A DNA stretch of 45,126 bases from Chryseobacterium gleum. GTDB taxonomy: Bacteria > Bacteroidota > Bacteroidia > Flavobacteriales > Schleiferiaceae. The translations under genes were made by a program, and so were the position numbers. The notes below the pieces were generated by a model. That model saw nothing but the letters and a program-made list of their open reading frames with translations. It ran no database searches and was not told the origin of the DNA. Of this stretch, positions 44,295 to 45,126 are shown piece after piece (positions within the stretch are counted from its first letter, which is position 1; each line of letters opens with the position of its first letter). The DNA is taken from NCBI GenBank assembly GCA_945883565.1, contig CAMCXO010000023.1, forward strand, positions 1 to 45,126, written 5' to 3'.

Positions 44295-45126
44295 TTAAGG
44301 TTTAACCCATTTTACTTGGGTGATGCGCTGTTCGCTTTCTACTTCTATTATGTAAGTACCACTTGCTAAATCGCTTAACAAGAGTTCGGTTTGTGGGTTT
44401 TGGGAGGTAGTGCTGCGCCATACGCGGCCTTGCAAATCAATTAACTGAATGTGGCTGCCTATAGGGGCATCTACGTAAACCTTATGCTGGCCCGGATTGG
44501 GATAAACCTTTATTTTGGCTGCGTTCAGGATTTCGAGACCAATGTTTGTGGTGGTAAAGCTTAGTTCGTTTCCGTAAGCAGTTCCGGCGCTGTTGGTGGC
44601 ATAGGACTTTATAAAGTAAGTGGTGTTTTGGCTTAATCCACTTAAGATGCTGCTGTAGCTGCCCACTGCGATTCCGGCTGTGGTGATATTATCGGCCAAA
44701 CTGGGGTTACCGGAGGTGTTGTAACAAAAGCCGCGGGCGGTTAGGTTGCTGCCACCATTGCTAACAACCGTTCCAAATGCCGTGGCAGAATTGTTGGCAA
44801 TGTTTGCCACGCTATCGGTAGAAAGTGTTGGCATGCCGGGCATTGAAGTTGTAAAACTGAGTTCGTTGCCATAAGTGGTTCCCAAACTGGTGGTTGCATA
44901 GGCTTTTACGAAGTAAGTGGTGTTTGGAGACAGTCCACTTAAATTGTTGTTGAAACTTCCGGGCCCTGAACCGGCTGGGCTGGTGCTGCTAGAGATTGTT
45001 GGGTTTCCGGTGGTGTTGTAGCAGAAGCCCCTAGAGGTAATAGCGGCTGGTCCGGCTGCCAAAGCCCTACCATAAGGAATGGCTGTATTTTGGGTAACGT
45101 TTGCTACCGAATCTGTAAATACGCTT
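44295..45126 (-). CDS. T9SS type A sorting-domain protein with fibronectin/Ig-like repeats (5' part outside window)
   Basis: The frame is open from the TAA at 44295 to the end of the window (276 residues seen; a TTG at 45062 is internal, not the start, because homologous repeat sequence continues beyond it). About two and a half copies of a repeat of roughly 94 residues are visible, each with DSVANxxxNxA, ARGFCYNTxGNP, LSGLSxNTTYFxKxYATxxxGTxYGNELSFTT. This is the common Bacteroidota beta-sandwich surface repeat. The last 75 residues (KIKVYPNPGQHKVYVDAP through ASGTYIIEVE to VKWVKP) are a Por sorting tail, so the protein is exported by T9SS. A strong terminator follows. No enzymatic domain is seen in the visible part. 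Confidence 0.9.
   Translation of the reverse strand, partial: SVFTDSVANVTQNTAIPYGRALAAGPAAITSRGFCYNTTGNPTISSSTSPAGSGPGSFNNNLSGLSPNTTYFVKAYATTSLGTTYGNELSFTTSMPGMPTLSTDSVANIANNSATAFGTVVSNGGSNLTARGFCYNTSGNPSLADNITTAGIAVGSYSSILSGLSQNTTYFIKSYATNSAGTAYGNELSFTTTNIGLEILNAAKIKVYPNPGQHKVYVDAPIGSHIQLIDLQGRVWRSTTSQNPQTELLLSDLASGTYIIEVESEQRITQVKWVKP

Overview
The window reads as chromosomal DNA from a member of the Bacteroidota, most likely a Flavobacteriales-type environmental lineage. The evidence is two cell-surface proteins with type IX secretion (T9SS) sorting tails, a PorQ homologue, TAnnTTTG-type -7 promoter boxes, an almost complete lack of Shine-Dalgarno sequences, a Na+-translocating NADH:quinone reductase with ApbE, and a GldA-free but typical Bacteroidota set of housekeeping genes. 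The species cannot be named from the sequence alone.

Layout. 1-3.3 kb: end of the nqr operon (nqrD end, nqrE, nqrF), the flavin transferase apbE, and a convergent small Cys-rich membrane protein that may be an NqrM-like maturation factor. 3.3-8.8 kb: recR, a fused glycosyltransferase, a 2-oxoacid dehydrogenase E2, a DEDDh exonuclease and an FAH-family hydrolase. 8.8-13.6 kb: a 1574-residue T9SS cargo protein. 13.7-16.3 kb: clpB. 16.3-23.0 kb (minus strand): guaB, three consecutive parvulin/SurA-type periplasmic folding factors, and moxR. 23.2-27.1 kb (minus): gyrA and a TPR protein. 27.3-30.5 kb: clpC and a YigZ protein. 30.5-32.1 kb (minus): an operon of an SPFH membrane protein, a 56-residue ribbon-helix-helix protein that is easily missed, and a two-TM protein, driven by a promoter whose -7 box overlaps a perfect 14-bp palindrome. 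32.2-36.4 kb: a Wzz-like protein, an O-antigen ligase/polymerase, porQ and cmk. 36.8-40.3 kb: nrdB and nrdA.

From 40.3 kb onward the character changes completely to accessory, repeat-rich DNA. There is an array of about 216-238-bp hairpin-rich (REP-like) units with an intact IS200/RAYT-type Y1 transposase sitting inside one unit. Next comes a wreck of a type I restriction-modification locus (hsdM start fused to a frameshifted hsdS end), then a 12-bp triplet repeat and a 28-bp palindrome. A roughly 1.35-kb minisatellite of 21-bp period follows (22 homogeneous units plus about 40 decayed ones), then a GC-rich potentially structured element, and finally the 3' part of a second T9SS cargo gene running off the window.

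Functional links: Nqr, ApbE and the small Cys protein form one respiratory module. The parvulin operon, PorQ, Wzz, O-antigen ligase and the two cargo proteins all concern outer-membrane and surface assembly; in T9SS, cargo is commonly anchored to A-LPS, so the wzz-ligase-porQ neighbourhood is coherent. The most novel-looking items are the SPFH/RHH operon with its candidate operator, the transposase/REP array, the phased 21-bp array and the candidate structured RNA near 44.1 kb.
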